Shown here piece by piece: positions 33,756 to 41,675 of a stretch of DNA of 64,000 nucleotides; the stretch's first letter is position 1, and each line of letters begins with the position of its first letter. Source of the DNA: JAWVFN01 sp963696625 (GTDB lineage: Bacteria > Actinomycetota > Thermoleophilia > Solirubrobacterales > 70-9); assembly GCA_963696625.1 (NCBI GenBank), contig CAVOKZ010000047.1, forward strand, positions 1 to 64,000, given 5' to 3'. The notes below the pieces were generated by a model that searched no databases, had not been told where the DNA came from, and worked only from the letters and a program-made list of their open reading frames with translations. Both the position numbers and the translations under genes were made by a program.

Positions 33756-35419
33756 GGGGAAAGGGGACTGTCCCCCTGGCGGGCGGCGCCGTAGCGGCTG
33801 GTGATCGGCAGGCGGCGGTCGCGGCCGAAGGCCTTCGGGGTGATCTTGATTCCCGGGGGCGCCTGGCGGCGCTTGTACTCGGCGCCGTCGACCATCTGGA
33901 TCACCCGCTCGACGTCCTCGCGCGGCAGGCCCGCGGCGACCAGCTCGTCGAGGCTCTCGTCGCGCTCGACGTAGCCGGCGAGGATGCGGTCGAGGACGTC
34001 GTAGTCGGGCAGCGAGTCGCTGTCCTTCTGATCGGGGCGCAGCTCCGCCGAGGGGGGGCGCTCGAGCACCGACGCGGGAACCAGCTCGCGCCCCGCGACC
34101 TCGTTGCGGTGGCGCACGAGCTCGTAGACGAGGGTCTTGGGGACGTCCTTGATCACCGCGAAGCCACCCGCCATGTCGCCGTAGAGGGTCGCGTAGCCGA
34201 CCGACATCTCGCTCTTGTTGCCGGTCGTCAGCACGAGCCAGCCGAACTTGTTCGAGAGCGCCATCACGATGTTGCCGCGGATGCGGGCCTGGAGGTTCTC
34301 CTCGGCGATCCCGGGCTCGGTGCCCTCGAAGGGCTCGGCCAGCGCGGCGTCGTAGGCGTGCATCGCGGGCTCGATCGGGATCTCGAACAGCTCCGACCCG
34401 AGGTTCTCGGCTATCGCCCGCGCGTCGGCCTTGGTCTCCTGGCTCGAGTAGGGGGAGGGGAGGGAGACGAAGTGGACGCGCTCAGGCCCGAGGGCGTCGG
34501 CGGCGACCATCGCCACCAGGGCCGAGTCGATCCCGCCCGAGACCGAGACGACGACCTCCCCGAAGCCGTTCTTCTCGGCGTAATCGCGCAACCCGACCCG
34601 CAGCGCCGCGTAGACCTCGGCGGCCGGCTCGAGCAGCTCGGCGACCGACCCGCCCGAGCCGAGCTCGACCGAAAGCAGCGCCTCCTCGAACTGCGGCGCC
34701 CGGGCGATCGTCGCGCCCGAGGCGTCGACGACGAAGCTGTGGCCGTCGAAGACGAGCTCGTCCTGCCCTCCAACGGTGTTGCAGAGCGCGATCGGGACGC
34801 CGGCCTCGCGGGCGCGCTCGGCGACCATCTGCTCGCGCTCGTTGCCCTTGCCGCGGTGATAGGGCGAGGCCGAGGCGTTGAGGATGGCCTGGGCGCCGTC
34901 GGCGACCTCGCTCGTCTCGGGCATCCCGGGGACCCAGATGTCCTCGCAGACCGTCAGCCCGACCCGGGCGTAGGCGGTGTCGGTCGTCAGCGGGTCGTCG
35001 CCGGGGACGAAGTAGCGCCGCTCGTCGAACACCCCGTAGTTGGGCAGGTGGATCTTGCGGTAGAGCGCCCGCACCTCGCCGCTCGCGAGCAGCGCCAGCG
35101 AGTTGTGCGCGCGCGGCGCCGGGACGCCCGAAAGGGGGTCCTCGCCGCTGTCGGCGACGGGCTCGGCGAACCCGACCAGCGCCTCGATCCCGTCGACCTT
35201 CGCCGCGAGCTCATGCAGCGCCTGCTCGTTGTGCTCGAGGAAGTGGCGCTTGAGATAGAGGTCCTCGGCGGGGTAGCCCGGGATGCAGAGCTCGGGGAAG
35301 AGCACCAGGGCGGCGCCCTCGCCGCGGGCGCGCTCGATCCACTCGGCGACCTTGGCCGCATTGCGGTCGATGTCGCCGACGGTGGGGTTGATCTGGGCGA
35401 GCGCCAGGCGGGATGGCAT
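33752..35419 (-). CDS. nadE: Glutamine-dependent NAD+ synthetase
   Basis: 555 residues from ATG 35419 (MPSRLALAQINPTVGD); an ATG 51 bp upstream is less likely. The N-terminal nitrilase-type glutaminase (~1-260) has E in LFPELCIPGYPAEDL, K in YRKIHLPNYGVFDE and C in VGLTVCEDIW. The C-terminal synthetase has the P-loop VSVSGGIDSALVAMV, LTTGNKSEMSVGYATLYGD, PASVLERPPSAELRPDQKD and the end KRRQAPPGIKITPKAFGRDRRLPI. Slightly compact (usual 540-680). The C-terminus is made of a palindromic repeat. Confidence 0.94.
   Translation of the reverse strand: MPSRLALAQINPTVGDIDRNAAKVAEWIERARGEGAALVLFPELCIPGYPAEDLYLKRHFLEHNEQALHELAAKVDGIEALVGFAEPVADSGEDPLSGVPAPRAHNSLALLASGEVRALYRKIHLPNYGVFDERRYFVPGDDPLTTDTAYARVGLTVCEDIWVPGMPETSEVADGAQAILNASASPYHRGKGNEREQMVAERAREAGVPIALCNTVGGQDELVFDGHSFVVDASGATIARAPQFEEALLSVELGSGGSVAELLEPAAEVYAALRVGLRDYAEKNGFGEVVVSVSGGIDSALVAMVAADALGPERVHFVSLPSPYSSQETKADARAIAENLGSELFEIPIEPAMHAYDAALAEPFEGTEPGIAEENLQARIRGNIVMALSNKFGWLVLTTGNKSEMSVGYATLYGDMAGGFAVIKDVPKTLVYELVRHRNEVAGRELVPASVLERPPSAELRPDQKDSDSLPDYDVLDRILAGYVERDESLDELVAAGLPREDVERVIQMVDGAEYKRRQAPPGIKITPKAFGRDRRLPITSRYGAARQGDSPLSP
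33758..33779. repeat. GGGGACTGTCCCC palindrome at the end of nadE
   Basis: AGGGGACTGTCCCCCT at 33762-33777 belongs to the dispersed palindrome family. On the minus strand it encodes the last residues of NadE (GDSPLSP), so the repeat supplies the C-terminus and sits exactly where nadE and the thioesterase genes converge; it could also work as a two-way terminator. Confidence 0.65.
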
Positions 35420-35471
35420 CGGCGAAGTATTGGCTAATGTCTGCGGCAGTGAAGCGACCTTCGCCGGCACT

Positions 35472-35573
35472 GTGATCTCAATCGTGGCGCTGATCTTCGC
35501 GCCCTCCGCCGGCCAGCGCGCCGCGCTGCGCGAGAGGGTCCACGCCGCCGCCCCGGTCGACGGGCGCCAGTGA
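35472..35573 (+). CDS. Possible small ORF upstream of yccF
   Basis: 33 codons from GTG 35472: VISIVALIFAPSAGQRAALRERVHAA. Its stop overlaps the yccF GTG (GTGA), which suggests translational coupling. The frame is also open upstream, opposite nadE, so the start is uncertain. It may simply be a leader peptide or chance. Confidence 0.25.
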   Translation: MISIVALIFAPSAGQRAALRERVHAAAPVDGRQ

Positions 35574-36013
35574 CCCTACTCCGCGTCCTCGGCAACATCG
35601 TCTGGCTGGTCTTCGGCGGCCTGATCATGGCGCTCGGCTACCTGGTCGCGGCGCTCGTCATGTTCATCCTGATCATCACGATCCCGTTCGGGCTGCAGGC
35701 GCTGAAGATGGCCGCGTTCTGCGTCTGGCCCTTCGGCCGCACCGTGGTCAAGCGCGACAGCGCCGGGGCGCCGTCCGTGGTCGGCAACGTGATCTGGCTG
35801 ATCCTCGCGGGCTGGTGGCTGGCGCTGGGGCACCTGATCACCGGCATCGCACAATGCGTGACGATCATCGGCATCCCGCTCGGGCTCGCGTCGTTCAAGC
35901 TGATCCCGGTCTCGCTGTGGCCGTTCGGGCGCGAGATCGTGTACGTCGACGACCTCCAGGCTCACGAGCAGGCAGCCGCCGTCGCGGTTCGCCCCCGCGG
36001 CACGGCCGCCTAA
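35570..36013 (+). CDS. YccF domain membrane protein
   Basis: 147 residues, GTG 35570. Two repeats of the YccF pattern: LGNIVWLVFGGLIMALGYLVAALVMFILIITIPFGLQALKMA, and VGNVIWLILAGWWLALGHLITGIAQCVTIIGIPLGLASFKL, each ended by a WPFGR motif (VWPFGRTVV, LWPFGREIV). Inner-membrane family of unknown function. The C-terminus is a short Ala/Arg tail. Convergent with the ion channel gene. Confidence 0.85.
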   Translation: MTLLRVLGNIVWLVFGGLIMALGYLVAALVMFILIITIPFGLQALKMAAFCVWPFGRTVVKRDSAGAPSVVGNVIWLILAGWWLALGHLITGIAQCVTIIGIPLGLASFKLIPVSLWPFGREIVYVDDLQAHEQAAAVAVRPRGTAA

Positions 36014-36017
36014 AAAG

Positions 36018-36683
36018 CTAGGCCGGCGTCCGCGTCCTCGGGCGCAGGTTGGCGACGATCAAGGCGACGACGGTGACCAGGTAGATCTGCCCGCAGAGGG
36101 CTTCCGTGATCGCGAACGAGCGCCCCAGGCTGGTCGCGGCGGTGACGTCGCCGAAGCCGGTGGTCGTCAGTGAGACGAAGCTGAAGTAGAGGAAGTCTGA
36201 GGTGTGGTCAGAGGCCGGGTTGAGCATCGACACGTTGGAAATCGACTGCACGGCCTCGAGTGAGTTGGCAAAGAAGATGCCGAGCAGCAGGTAGAGGCAG
36301 AGGCCGCCGAACATCGTGTGGAGCGTCATCACGCCGCGTTCTCGGTACTCGCTGACGACCCCGTAGATGATCGCGGCGGGCGCGAGGGCGATCAACACGA
36401 CGCTGATCAGCCGGGCTGAATCCGAGCCCACCTGGTCGGTGCCGATCACCGCCGCCGCCGCGGCCAGGAAGAGAAGCAACGCCAGCACGATCGCGAACCG
36501 CGCGACCAATCGGTGCGCCCCCGAGGCAGTAACCGCCGCGACCAGAGTCAGGCACTGCAGACCGACGGTGAGGAGCCTCGCGCCGTCCCCGGTCGGCGCC
36601 GCCAGCCCGAAGGCCAGCGAGGTCAGGATTAGGACAAGGACCAGTCTGAAGCGGTAACGGTGCGTCCGCACGACGCGGATCAT
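36018..36683 (-). CDS. Potassium-channel-like ion channel
   Basis: 221 residues, ATG 36683. About six membrane helices; the last two flank the pore signature SLTTTGFGDVTAA, with TTTGFGD as the K+-type selectivity filter. There is no regulatory RCK domain after the pore and no voltage-sensing Arg series, so it is a simple 2TM-pore Ion_trans_2 type with an extra N-terminal membrane domain. Ends 5 bp from yccF. Confidence 0.85.
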   Translation of the reverse strand: MIRVVRTHRYRFRLVLVLILTSLAFGLAAPTGDGARLLTVGLQCLTLVAAVTASGAHRLVARFAIVLALLLFLAAAAAVIGTDQVGSDSARLISVVLIALAPAAIIYGVVSEYRERGVMTLHTMFGGLCLYLLLGIFFANSLEAVQSISNVSMLNPASDHTSDFLYFSFVSLTTTGFGDVTAATSLGRSFAITEALCGQIYLVTVVALIVANLRPRTRTPA

Positions 36684-36705
36684 CGCCTCGCTTTCGGACG
36701 GCGAT

Positions 36706-37209
36706 CTAAAGATCGGCGGCGGCGCCGAGTTCGCGCTCGACGATCATCACGTCACGCCAGTCGCCTTCGAGCCGCCCGTGGCGGAGGTGGACGCCGACCT
36801 CGCGGTACCCACATGCCTTGAACAGCTCGAGGCTCGGCGCGTTGGTGGTGAAGACCTTCCCGACCAGCTTGTAGCGGCCGGCGTCTTGCGCTCTCGCGGC
36901 GAGCGCCTCGAGCAGCGCCCGGCCGATGCCGCGACGCCGCGCCTGCGATCCGACGAAGACCGTGACCTCGGCGATGCCGTCGTAGTACGCGTAGCGCTCG
37001 TAGGGCGCGGCGCTTGCCCATGCCACGACCGAGCCGTCGAGCTCCGCGACGAGTACGCCGACACCGCTCTCCATCCGCTTGATCGCGTCGTCGGCGGTCT
37101 GGGACTCGGTCTGGAAGGTCGCGACCCGCTCGGCGATGCCCTCGTTGTGGATCGCCGCGATCGCCTCGGCGTCGGCGGGCTCGGCGGGCCTGATCGTCAG
37201 CTCCGGCAT
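36706..37209 (-). CDS. GNAT acetyltransferase (phosphinothricin-acetyltransferase-like)
   Basis: 167 residues, ATG 37209. TIRPAEPADAEAIAAIHNEGI and ATFQTESQT at the start, VAWASAAPYERYAYYDGIAEVTVFV, acetyl-CoA loop RRRGIGRALLEAL, and the end TNAPSLELFKACGYREVGVHLRHGRLEGDWRDVMIVERE. The Y-Y-GIAE-TVFV pattern is typical of the PAT/YncA group, which acetylates amino acids or herbicide-like analogues; the true substrate is unknown. Confidence 0.88.
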   Translation of the reverse strand: MPELTIRPAEPADAEAIAAIHNEGIAERVATFQTESQTADDAIKRMESGVGVLVAELDGSVVAWASAAPYERYAYYDGIAEVTVFVGSQARRRGIGRALLEALAARAQDAGRYKLVGKVFTTNAPSLELFKACGYREVGVHLRHGRLEGDWRDVMIVERELGAAADL

Positions 37210-37260
37210 CCCGGAAGTATCTCTGTCCGCCGGAATCGGGCACTGAGCCACAATGTCCCC

Positions 37261-38034
37261 ATGGCACAGCAACAGCAGCGCAGGGCCGGAACGATGCTCG
37301 TGATCACCGCCGACGACTGGGGCTACTGGCCCAGCTACAACCAGGGCATCCTCGAGGCCATCGACCGCGGCATGATCGACTCGGTCAGCGCCATGGTCGA
37401 GCGCGAGTACTGCGAGCGCGACCCGCTGCTCGAGCGCGGGGTCGAGGTCGGCCTCCACCTCGAGTTCGAGGGCCGCTGGGGCAGCCGCTCGGGCAACGCC
37501 GCCCGCCGCGCGCTCGAGGTCCAGCTCGACCGATTCTCGCGCCAGTTCGGCTTCTGGCCGTCCTACATCGACGGGCACCACCACTGCCACGCGCGCCCCG
37601 AGATGGTCTCGCACGTCGCCGACCTCGCGCTGCAGCTCGGCATCCCGGTGCGCTCGGTCTCGGCCAAGCACCGCCAGCTCCTGCGCGAGCGCGGGATCGC
37701 CACCCAGGACCACCTGATCGGCCGCCTCTCGGCCGAGGACGAGCTGCCCGACGCCGAGGCCATGTCAAAGCTCGACCCGGGCGTGACGATCTGGTTCACC
37801 CATCCGGGCCGCCCCGACCCGAAGGCGGGCTCCGAGTACGACGCCGCGAGGGAGGAGGACCTGGAGCTGCTGCTGCGCATGTTCCTGCTCGCCCGCGCGG
37901 GCAGTCCGGTCTGGGGCGATGCGCAACGCTCGACCCTCGCCGAGGCGCTCGCACGTCCCGAATATGAGGACGAGGCGGACGGGGACGAGGAAGCGGACGA
38001 AAAGGCAGAGGAGGAGCGGGCGCCGCAGGGATAG
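37261..38034 (+). CDS. ChbG/YdjC-family carbohydrate deacetylase
   Basis: 257 residues, ATG 37261. Metal-binding D-D in MLVITADDWGYWPSYNQGILEA, EVGLHLEFEGRWG with conserved H, IDGHHHCHARPEMV with two histidines, and WFTHPGRPD near the end. Family members remove N-acetyl groups from chito-oligosaccharides or hopanoid intermediates (HpnK). The last ~35 residues are an acidic tail (EYEDEADGDEEADEKAEEE). Confidence 0.87.
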   Translation: MAQQQQRRAGTMLVITADDWGYWPSYNQGILEAIDRGMIDSVSAMVEREYCERDPLLERGVEVGLHLEFEGRWGSRSGNAARRALEVQLDRFSRQFGFWPSYIDGHHHCHARPEMVSHVADLALQLGIPVRSVSAKHRQLLRERGIATQDHLIGRLSAEDELPDAEAMSKLDPGVTIWFTHPGRPDPKAGSEYDAAREEDLELLLRMFLLARAGSPVWGDAQRSTLAEALARPEYEDEADGDEEADEKAEEERAPQG

Positions 38035-38072
38035 GCCGTTTCGAGGGATGAAGCCGGGGAAGGGGCGCTGCG

Positions 38073-38330
38073 CTAGAAGCCGCGCTTCTCGCGCTGCTTC
38101 TGGGCGACACCGGTTATCTCCGCGTGGGCCGGGTCGTCGGGGTCGCGGATCGCGCGCCTCGTCCGGCGCAGCTGCAGAGCGACGAGGACAGTGAAGACGA
38201 CCGCGAGAACCGTGAAGCCCACGAGCTCGAACGGCGAGAAGACCCCGAGGACCAGGCCGTAGACGTAGAACCCGAGGAAGGCGAGCATCGCGAGACCGGC
38301 CACCCGGATAATCCAACTCTGCACACCCAT
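38073..38330 (-). CDS. Small two-helix membrane protein
   Basis: 85 residues, ATG 38330. Two helices (VAGLAMLAFLGFYVYGLVLGVF and LVGFTVLAVVFTVLVALQL) are followed by a charged cytoplasmic tail (RRTRRAIRDPDDPAHAEITGVAQKQREKRG). No recognised family. Divergent from the TPR gene by 22 bp. Confidence 0.65.
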   Translation of the reverse strand: MGVQSWIIRVAGLAMLAFLGFYVYGLVLGVFSPFELVGFTVLAVVFTVLVALQLRRTRRAIRDPDDPAHAEITGVAQKQREKRGF

Positions 38331-38352
38331 GAAGCCACCCTAACATCAGCCA

Positions 38353-39196
38353 ATGGCCCTGCACAAGGACGGGATCGACCCGCGCAAGACATCCGAGGAG
38401 CCGACCGAGGCTCGAGCGCCTGCGCGAGGAGGCCGAGGCCCAGCAGGAGCAGGGACTGTGGGGTGAAGAGGCGCTTCAGATCAACGAGGCAATCGTCGGC
38501 CTCGACCCGGCCGACATGGCGGCCACCGTCCGGCTCGGCCGCTGCGTGCAGGGATCGGGCCGCCCCTGCGAGGCCCTCAAGCTCTTCGACCGCGCCCTGG
38601 CCGCCGATCCGCACGACAACGTCGCGCACGAGTTGCGAGGCGCCGCAGCCGGCGACTGCGAGCTCGAGAAGGAGGTCCGCCGCATCCTCGAAGAGCGCGG
38701 GCTGGACGGCCTCCGCGAGGCGGCGGCATCGGCGGGGCGGAGCCTCCGCGACCTGCGCTTCGCGGTTCTCGCGCGCCAGGTGGTGCTCGAGCGGGACCCC
38801 TCGGCACAATCCACGGGCGCCCTGGCTTCGGCGTTCGTCGACAAGGGCGAGCTCCACACCGCAGGCCCGCTCTTTCGCCGCTCGCTGGTGGCCGACCCCG
38901 ATCCGAAAACCAACAGCGAGTCGATGCTCGGCTACGTGGAGCTGCTGCGCGAGCAGTCGCGCGAGACGGAGGCGATCGCGGTCTGCGAGACGATCCTCGC
39001 CGCCCTCCCCGACGACGTGCGCGCGCTGACCGCAATCACCGAGCTCCATTGCGACCTCGCCGAGACCGAGCGCAGCCACGAGCGCCTGGTCGAGGCCAAC
39101 GGATACGCCGACCGGATCTGGGCGCAGGGGGTCCAGAACGAGAGCGTCACGGCGCTCTATGACCGGATGAAAGAGGTCTACTCGCGCCTCGAGTAG
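38353..39196 (+). CDS. TPR-repeat protein, frameshifted near its start
   Basis: ATG 38353 reads ALHKDGIDPRKTSEEPTEA. Near 38405-38412 one extra base is needed to be removed to continue into LERLREEAEAQQEQGLWGEEALQINEAIVGLDPADMAATVRLGRC and the rest. Tetratricopeptide-like helices: PCEALKLFDRALAADPHDN, LHTAGPLFRRSLVADPDPK, SRETEAIAVCETILAALPDDVRALTAITELH. If the frameshift is real, translation could start at ATG 38516 (226 residues). Probably a protein-interaction scaffold. Confidence 0.65.
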
Positions 39197-39206
39197 GCGC
39201 TGCGTA

Positions 39207-40688
39207 CTAGTCCCGAGGGGCGGCGGCCTCTTCGGGAGCGCCGTGCCCGTTGCTGCTCGCGCGCTCACGCTCGCGGCGGAGGAGGCGGCGGCCGCCGCCG
39301 GTCGCCTCGAACAGCTCACCGATCGACGCCTCGAGGTCGCCGGCGAGGCCCTCCAAGTCGGCCATCGCGTCGTAGTCGCCGATCAGGCCGAAGTTGACCT
39401 GGCCGTCGTAGCTCATGATTCCCACGCAGAGCGCCTGGCGCTTGGCGAGCGGGACCATCGGGAACACCCGCTCCATGCGGCGGCCCATCAGATAGAGCGG
39501 CAACTGGGGGCCGGGGACGTTGGTGACAACGAGGTTGAAGAAGCGCTGCTGGCGCTGGAGGCGGGCGGCGGCCCCGGTGATGGTGGGCGGCGCGAAATCG
39601 GCGAGCTCGGTGAGCAGGGTCGCGCCCATCGCCTGCTTCGACTGCTTGAGGTCGCCCATGCGCTCCGAGATCAGCCGCAGGCGCTCGGCGGGGTCCTCGC
39701 ACCAAACCGGCAGCGGCGCCATCATCGCGCTGACCTTGTTGCCGAGCTGTCCCTGCTCGCCGGAGGTGCGGACGCTGACCGGGACCATCGCCCGGATCTC
39801 GAGCCCGGCCGTCGAGTGGCCGTGCGAGCGCAGGAAGCGCCCGAGCCCCCCGGTCACGGCTGCGAGGACGACGTCGTTGACGGTGCCGCCGAGCTCGTTC
39901 TTGACCCGCTTGAGATCGGCGAGCGAGGCGCGGACCCAGGCAAAGCGCCGGTGGGGCCCGATGTCGACGTTGAAGGGGGTGTCGGGCGCGGCCATCCCGA
40001 CCCGGGCGAAGGCGGCGCTGGCGGTCGCGGTCTCGGAGAGCCGGCGCAGCGCCCGGCGCGGCCCGCGCAGCACGCGGCGCGCAAGGCGCATGCCCTCGCG
40101 GGGGCTGACCGCCCGCTCGACCAGGGCCTCGGCGAGCAGCTGGGCGCCGGTCGGCTCGGGGCGCGGCACCCAGGGCTTGGCCTTGTGAGAGCCCTCGGGC
40201 GGGTCCTTCTCCATGTCGAAGAGCACGGCCGTGATGTCGATGCCCGAGACACCGTCGACGAGGCAGTGGTGGCTCTTGCCGATCACGGCAAAGCGGCCGC
40301 CCTTGAGACCCTCGACCAGCCACAGCTCCCAGAGCGGCTTCGAGCGGTCGAGCTGCTGGGAGAAGAAGCGCGCCGCGAGGATCTTCAACTGCTCCTCGGA
40401 CCCGGGCGCCGGCAGCGAGGTGTGGCGGACGTGGTACTCGAGGTTGAGGTGCGGGTCGTCGACCCACTTAGGGCGGCCCTGGCCGAAGGGCACGAAGGCG
40501 AGCTTCTGGCGGAAGCGGGGAACGAGGTCGAGCCGCGAGGCGATGTGGTCGCGGAACTCGACGTAGTTCGGCACCGGGCCCTCGAAGAGGATCGTCGAGG
40601 CGACGTGCATGTGCGTGTCGTCGCCCTCCAGATGGAGGAACGATGCGTCGAGCCCTGTGAGGCGGTCTCCGTCCACTGAAATGATCAT
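39207..40688 (-). CDS. Wax ester synthase/diacylglycerol acyltransferase (WS/DGAT)
   Basis: 493 residues from ATG 40688 (MIISVDGDRLTGLDASFLHLE); the longer start at 40733 is less likely. Makes triacylglycerol or wax ester from acyl-CoA. Active-site HHCLVDG is in VIGKSHHCLVDGVSGID; other signatures are MHVASTILFEGP, GTVNDVVLAAVTGGLGRFL, PVSVRTSGEQGQLGNKVSAM, VVTNVPGPQLPLYLMG and MSYDGQVNFGLIGDYD. C-terminal basic/Glu tail. Storage-lipid enzymes of this type abound in actinobacteria; the acyl-CoA synthetase at 19734 could feed it. Confidence 0.92.
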   Translation of the reverse strand: MIISVDGDRLTGLDASFLHLEGDDTHMHVASTILFEGPVPNYVEFRDHIASRLDLVPRFRQKLAFVPFGQGRPKWVDDPHLNLEYHVRHTSLPAPGSEEQLKILAARFFSQQLDRSKPLWELWLVEGLKGGRFAVIGKSHHCLVDGVSGIDITAVLFDMEKDPPEGSHKAKPWVPRPEPTGAQLLAEALVERAVSPREGMRLARRVLRGPRRALRRLSETATASAAFARVGMAAPDTPFNVDIGPHRRFAWVRASLADLKRVKNELGGTVNDVVLAAVTGGLGRFLRSHGHSTAGLEIRAMVPVSVRTSGEQGQLGNKVSAMMAPLPVWCEDPAERLRLISERMGDLKQSKQAMGATLLTELADFAPPTITGAAARLQRQQRFFNLVVTNVPGPQLPLYLMGRRMERVFPMVPLAKRQALCVGIMSYDGQVNFGLIGDYDAMADLEGLAGDLEASIGELFEATGGGRRLLRRERERASSNGHGAPEEAAAPRD

Positions 40689-40786
40689 CTCACAGGCGGG
40701 GTGAACGGAAACATCGCGTTCATCCAGCCTCAACTGTGACCGCCGTCACAGAGTTAATTGTTAGTAACTCCTAACTTCGCCGCAAC

Positions 40787-40955
40787 GAGAAAAGCTATCT
40801 GCCGAATCCGCGGCCGTCACGGTCGTGGAGCGGGGGACCCAAGAAGGTGGGGCGAACGGGGCGGTAATCCGCCCCCAGCGGGATCCAGGAGGGCAACGGA
40901 GCAATCCGCGGCCGACTGCGCTCGCGAGCCCGTCAGCTAACCCCGTAGGCAGGAC
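40787..40955 (+). promoter_or_regulatory. c-di-AMP riboswitch (ydaO/yuaA type)
   Basis: Hallmarks in order: GCCGAATCCG (40801-40810), GCGGGGGACCCAAGAAGGTGG (40830-40850) running into GGGCGAAC, and the 3' block CCCGTCAGCTAACCCCGTAG (40929-40948) with GGC following. These are the conserved parts of the ydaO/yuaA leader, which binds c-di-AMP and mostly acts as an off switch. It ends ~23 bp before the start of a secreted RlpA/resuscitation-like wall protein, a typical target in actinobacteria. Confidence 0.9.
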
Positions 40956-40977
40956 AGAAAGAACAGGTGTATTGGAA

Positions 40978-41661
40978 GTGCATCGCTTCCGGATCAAGCG
41001 GAAGCGGATGGCGGCGCTCGCGCTGCTTCCGTTTGCCGCGCTCACAGCATCGAATGGAATCGCACTGGCCGCAGCCGTCACCGGCGCCCCGCTCGCGGGG
41101 ACCGTTCCGACTGCGACGACGGCGACCGCGTCGGGCGTCGAGCTGAAGCTCGGCAAGCGAAACGTGCTCGCCAATAACAGGGTCGAGATCAAGGGCGACG
41201 TCGCTCCCGGCGGCCACCACACGGTCGAGATCGACGTCAACGGCAAGCGGGTCAAGGAGGTCAGGACGGCCTCTGACGGCCACTACGCGACCAAGTGGCG
41301 CCCCGAGAGCCCGGGCGTCTACAAAGTGAAGGCGATCGTCAAGGGCGCCGGCTCCTCGCCGGTCAGCTCGCACGCGAAGCGCCTCAACGCCTACCGCTCG
41401 GTGCAGGCCTCCTACTACGGACCCGGGCTCTACGGCAACGGCGTGGCCTGCGGCGGGACCCTGACCCCGGGCAAGCTGGGCGTGGCGAACAAGACGCTGC
41501 CCTGCGGCACCAAGGTGACGCTGCACCACGGCAGCAAGACGGTCACGGTCCCGGTCATCGACCGCGGCCCCTATTCGGGTAACCGCGAGTACGACCTGAC
41601 ATCGGCGACCAAGAACAAGCTCGGCTACGTCGGCATCGGGCCGATCTGGGCCACGAAGTAA
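40978..41661 (+). CDS. Secreted RlpA/3D-type double-psi barrel protein under c-di-AMP control
   Basis: 227 residues from GTG 40978 (a TTG six bases upstream is possible). Basic signal peptide HRFRIKRKRMAALALLPFAAL, an Ig-like beta domain (VELKLGKRNVLANNRVEIKGDVAPGG...) and a C-terminal RlpA-like barrel: ASYYGPGLYGNGVACGGTLT, GVANKTLPCGTKVTLHHG and VIDRGPYSGNREYDLTSATK. In RlpA proteins this domain cuts naked glycan strands; the catalytic Asp may be D in VIDRGPY. Placed directly behind a c-di-AMP riboswitch, linking wall remodelling to c-di-AMP. Confidence 0.88.
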   Translation: MHRFRIKRKRMAALALLPFAALTASNGIALAAAVTGAPLAGTVPTATTATASGVELKLGKRNVLANNRVEIKGDVAPGGHHTVEIDVNGKRVKEVRTASDGHYATKWRPESPGVYKVKAIVKGAGSSPVSSHAKRLNAYRSVQASYYGPGLYGNGVACGGTLTPGKLGVANKTLPCGTKVTLHHGSKTVTVPVIDRGPYSGNREYDLTSATKNKLGYVGIGPIWATK

Positions 41662-41675
41662 CCGGTCGCTAGTCG

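Noticed and set aside
33314..35437. Long plus-strand ORF opposite nadE
   Set aside because: It is antisense to a gene with complete catalytic motifs and has the typical composition of a high-GC shadow frame.
36778..37260. Upstream extension of the ChbG-like protein
   Set aside because: That part is antisense to the GNAT gene; ATG 37261 begins the conserved domain.
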